NCBI GenBank assembly: GCA_044238605.1
Contig: JBIICY010000005.1
Span: 1-64,000, forward strand
Direction of reading: 5' to 3'
Length of the DNA: 64,000 nt
Source: UBA10438 sp044238605
GTDB lineage: Bacteria > Bacteroidota > Ignavibacteria > Kapaibacteriales > Kapaibacteriaceae
The notes under the pieces: generated by a model
What the model saw: the letters and a program-made list of their open reading frames with translations, nothing else
The model's database searches: none
Told to the model about the DNA's origin: nothing
Translations under genes and position numbers: made by a program
Shown here: piece after piece, positions 62,317 to 64,000 of the stretch
Numbering within the stretch: the first letter of the stretch is position 1
Layout of the letters: each line of letters starts with the position of its first letter

Positions 62317-64000
62317 AGAGCAAATATCGCCAACCAGGGGTGTTTTCATCCTCGCGGCCTGTATGTTCATGTACATGTGTGTTGTTTCAACAACAACCAC
62401 CGCACAAACGTATAAGATCTCCCAGCGTGGCAATGCTGCTCCGGGATACGTTATGATCAGTCCTGCAAAGAGCGACACCTTAGGCGTTATCGACAACTAT
62501 GGAAGGGCCGTCTTTCCTGTTAGCGTCGGGATGCAGATCAACCTTGCTTCCTACAAGAACCGAGAACTGTCGTATTTCGGTGTTACAAACACGGGCGGAG
62601 TACTCGGTCTAGCATGTTATGTGCGGATGAATGCGCAACAGCAGATAACCGACTCGATTTATCCTGTAGGACAGTATCAGGCAGACTTTCACGAGGGCTT
62701 TGCCACCTCCGATACTACGTTCATGATCCTGAGTATGTATCGGGTAAAGACAGACCTGTCCAAGTATGTCCAAGGGGGCCAAACTGATGCAGAGGTTATC
62801 GGTGGTGTTATCCAGGAGATCTCGAGATCCGGCAGAGTTCTGTTTGAGTGGAAGTCTCTCGATCACATTCCCTATTCTGACGCAACAGAAGACACTGATT
62901 ACACACAGTCTCTTGTAGATGTTCTGCACATCAACTCGATTTACCGCGATACCGACGGCGGATTGATCCTCTCTTGCAGACACCTCGATGAGATCATCAA
63001 GATCAGCGGTGTAACCGGCAAGGTGGTATGGCGGCTCGGAGGCTCGAAGTCAAAGAACAATCAGTTCAGATTCTTGAACGACACCACGGACGGTTTCTTC
63101 GGGTTTTCGCATCAGCACAGCGTTACCCGCACGTCCCGCGGTACGCTGCTTGTGTTCGACAATGGAAACCTCAAGCCCGCTCCCAGAAAGTCCCGCATTG
63201 TTGAGTATGAGGTAGATGAAGTAGCAAAAACCGTTCGCAGAGTTTTTGAGTATTCACCCGCCGTTAGCGTTTACGCTGCCACAATGGGCAATGTTGCCGA
63301 GCTGCCAAACGGAAACATCTTTGTCGGGTATGGGGCTGCTCTGAATCTTAATGGAACTGCAAGCAACATCGCAGCACAGGAAATCGACAGAGCGGGCAAT
63401 GTGGTAGCTACCGTAGACAACCTGCCCCTTCCACGGATAAACGCCTATCGAATCCTCAAAACAACGTACGGCATGACGGGTGTGCAGCGCACGATTTCTG
63501 CAACGGGCACTACAGAGTTTGCAACAACAGACAGCACAACGTGCGTTACGCTTCAGGTTGCATCATTGAAGGCGCCTGCTGTTGTTACCGTTGAGAAGCA
63601 CAACTATGCGCCGTACACTATAGAGCTATCAAAACCCGGAACGCTGTTTTATCCTCCAGTGCGATGGGCCGTCAGAATAGACGATACAACGTCGTTAACA
63701 GGTTCAACAAAGCTTCGCTTTGAGAACGTCAGAGATGTTCTTGATGCATCAACAGCCACACTGCTGTACAGACCCGTGGAAGGTTCTGGTGTCTTTAGCA
63801 TTATCACGGGTACGTACTCTTCGGCAGAGAAGAGCTGGACTATCCCGTTCATTAAGCAGGGAGAGTTTGCGCTTGGCTTTTCCAGCAAGCTGCTTCCCGA
63901 ATTGGTCTATCCTCCGAACGGTTCTGTGAATGTTGCCGAGCGGGTACCTCTACGCTGGAGTAAACTCCTCTTTGCCACAACATATGAGCTGCAGGTTTCC
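62303..64000 (+). CDS. Arylsulfotransferase (ASST)-family secreted protein, partial (cut by window edge)
   Basis: Reads from the ATG at 62303 to the end of the window, 566 codons without a stop. A signal peptide covers about residues 14-36 (ILAACMFMYMCVVSTTTTA). The ASST-type propeller is clear: VLFEWKSLDHIPYSDATEDT, the first His in DVLHINSIYRDTDGGLILSC, VVWRLGGSKSKN, and FSHQHSVTRTSRGTLLVFDN with the second His, then GNLKPAPRKSRIVEYEVDEV. At the edge an FN3-like domain begins (LVYPPNGSVNVAERVPLRW). It is a near copy of the gene at 57419-60634 and a more distant one of 44290-46713. The C-terminus, probably with a sorting tail, lies outside the window. Confidence 0.88.
   Translation, partial: MRTFIEQISPTRGVFILAACMFMYMCVVSTTTTAQTYKISQRGNAAPGYVMISPAKSDTLGVIDNYGRAVFPVSVGMQINLASYKNRELSYFGVTNTGGVLGLACYVRMNAQQQITDSIYPVGQYQADFHEGFATSDTTFMILSMYRVKTDLSKYVQGGQTDAEVIGGVIQEISRSGRVLFEWKSLDHIPYSDATEDTDYTQSLVDVLHINSIYRDTDGGLILSCRHLDEIIKISGVTGKVVWRLGGSKSKNNQFRFLNDTTDGFFGFSHQHSVTRTSRGTLLVFDNGNLKPAPRKSRIVEYEVDEVAKTVRRVFEYSPAVSVYAATMGNVAELPNGNIFVGYGAALNLNGTASNIAAQEIDRAGNVVATVDNLPLPRINAYRILKTTYGMTGVQRTISATGTTEFATTDSTTCVTLQVASLKAPAVVTVEKHNYAPYTIELSKPGTLFYPPVRWAVRIDDTTSLTGSTKLRFENVRDVLDASTATLLYRPVEGSGVFSIITGTYSSAEKSWTIPFIKQGEFALGFSSKLLPELVYPPNGSVNVAERVPLRWSKLLFATTYELQVS

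Overview
The window is a piece of a chromosome from a diderm of the FCB group (Bacteroidota/Chlorobi/Ignavibacteria/Kapabacteria side). This is inferred from many secreted proteins with a short beta-rich tail like the type IX secretion (Por) sorting domain, a TonB-dependent receptor with an N-terminal carboxypeptidase-like domain, an RNase HI with a viroplasmin domain, a BshB1-type bacillithiol deacetylase, and few strong Shine-Dalgarno sequences. 'Candidatus Kapabacteria' or a relative fits best, but no rRNA is present to prove it. No tRNA, rRNA, CRISPR array or complete insertion sequence was seen.

Layout. 0-2.6 kb: a TonB-dependent receptor cut by the left edge, an FNR-type palindrome in front of it, and a Crp/Fnr regulator. 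2.9-10.2 kb: a Ycf48-like propeller, a small barrel, a cNMP-domain/anion-permease fusion coupled to a periplasmic binding protein, and a DUF4397 protein. 10.4-17.5 kb: a zinc phospholipase C/P1 nuclease-like protein with a probable barrel, a POT peptide transporter, FkbM methyltransferase plus GT4 glycosyltransferase, an AEC transporter and a class I amidotransferase-like hydrolase. 17.5-30.7 kb: a 2166-residue secreted protein, a GH18 chitinase, an SbtA-type bicarbonate transporter, an esterase and a beta-helix protein, with a truncated REP-associated transposase and a REP-like palindrome between them. 30.7-38.7 kb: repeat-rich, AT-richer-looking DNA, a secreted propeller protein, and an unassigned envelope operon of five or six genes (two lipoproteins, two exported proteins, a glycine-zipper/barrel protein) opposite an XRE regulator. 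38.7-44.3 kb: DinB and DUF2164 proteins, a beta-helix protein carrying two REP-like copies in frame, and a sulfur module (porin, rhodanese, TsdA-like dihaem cytochrome), then a four-helix-bundle (S23) gene between inverted heptamer arrays. 44.3-53.8 kb: an arylsulfotransferase-family protein, an AAA ATPase, an RmlD-like reductase, a CDF-like transporter, YifB, RNase HI, dut-rpiB-bshB1 and a cytochrome c. 53.9-57.4 kb: rsmH-murF-mraY, a shortened dcw cluster. 57.4-64 kb: two more arylsulfotransferase-family proteins either side of a propeller protein; the last runs off the right edge.

Themes. Much of the coding capacity serves the cell surface: T9SS-like cargo, porins, lipoproteins, chitinase and the ASST-like family. 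A second theme is repeat biology: heptanucleotide tandem arrays of different sequence occur at five places, one translated as the linker of a lipoprotein cytochrome and two flanking the S23 gene in opposite orientation. REP-like palindromes and a dead REP transposase add to this. The best candidates for something undescribed are the heptamer/S23 cassette and the 33.5-38.3 kb envelope operon.
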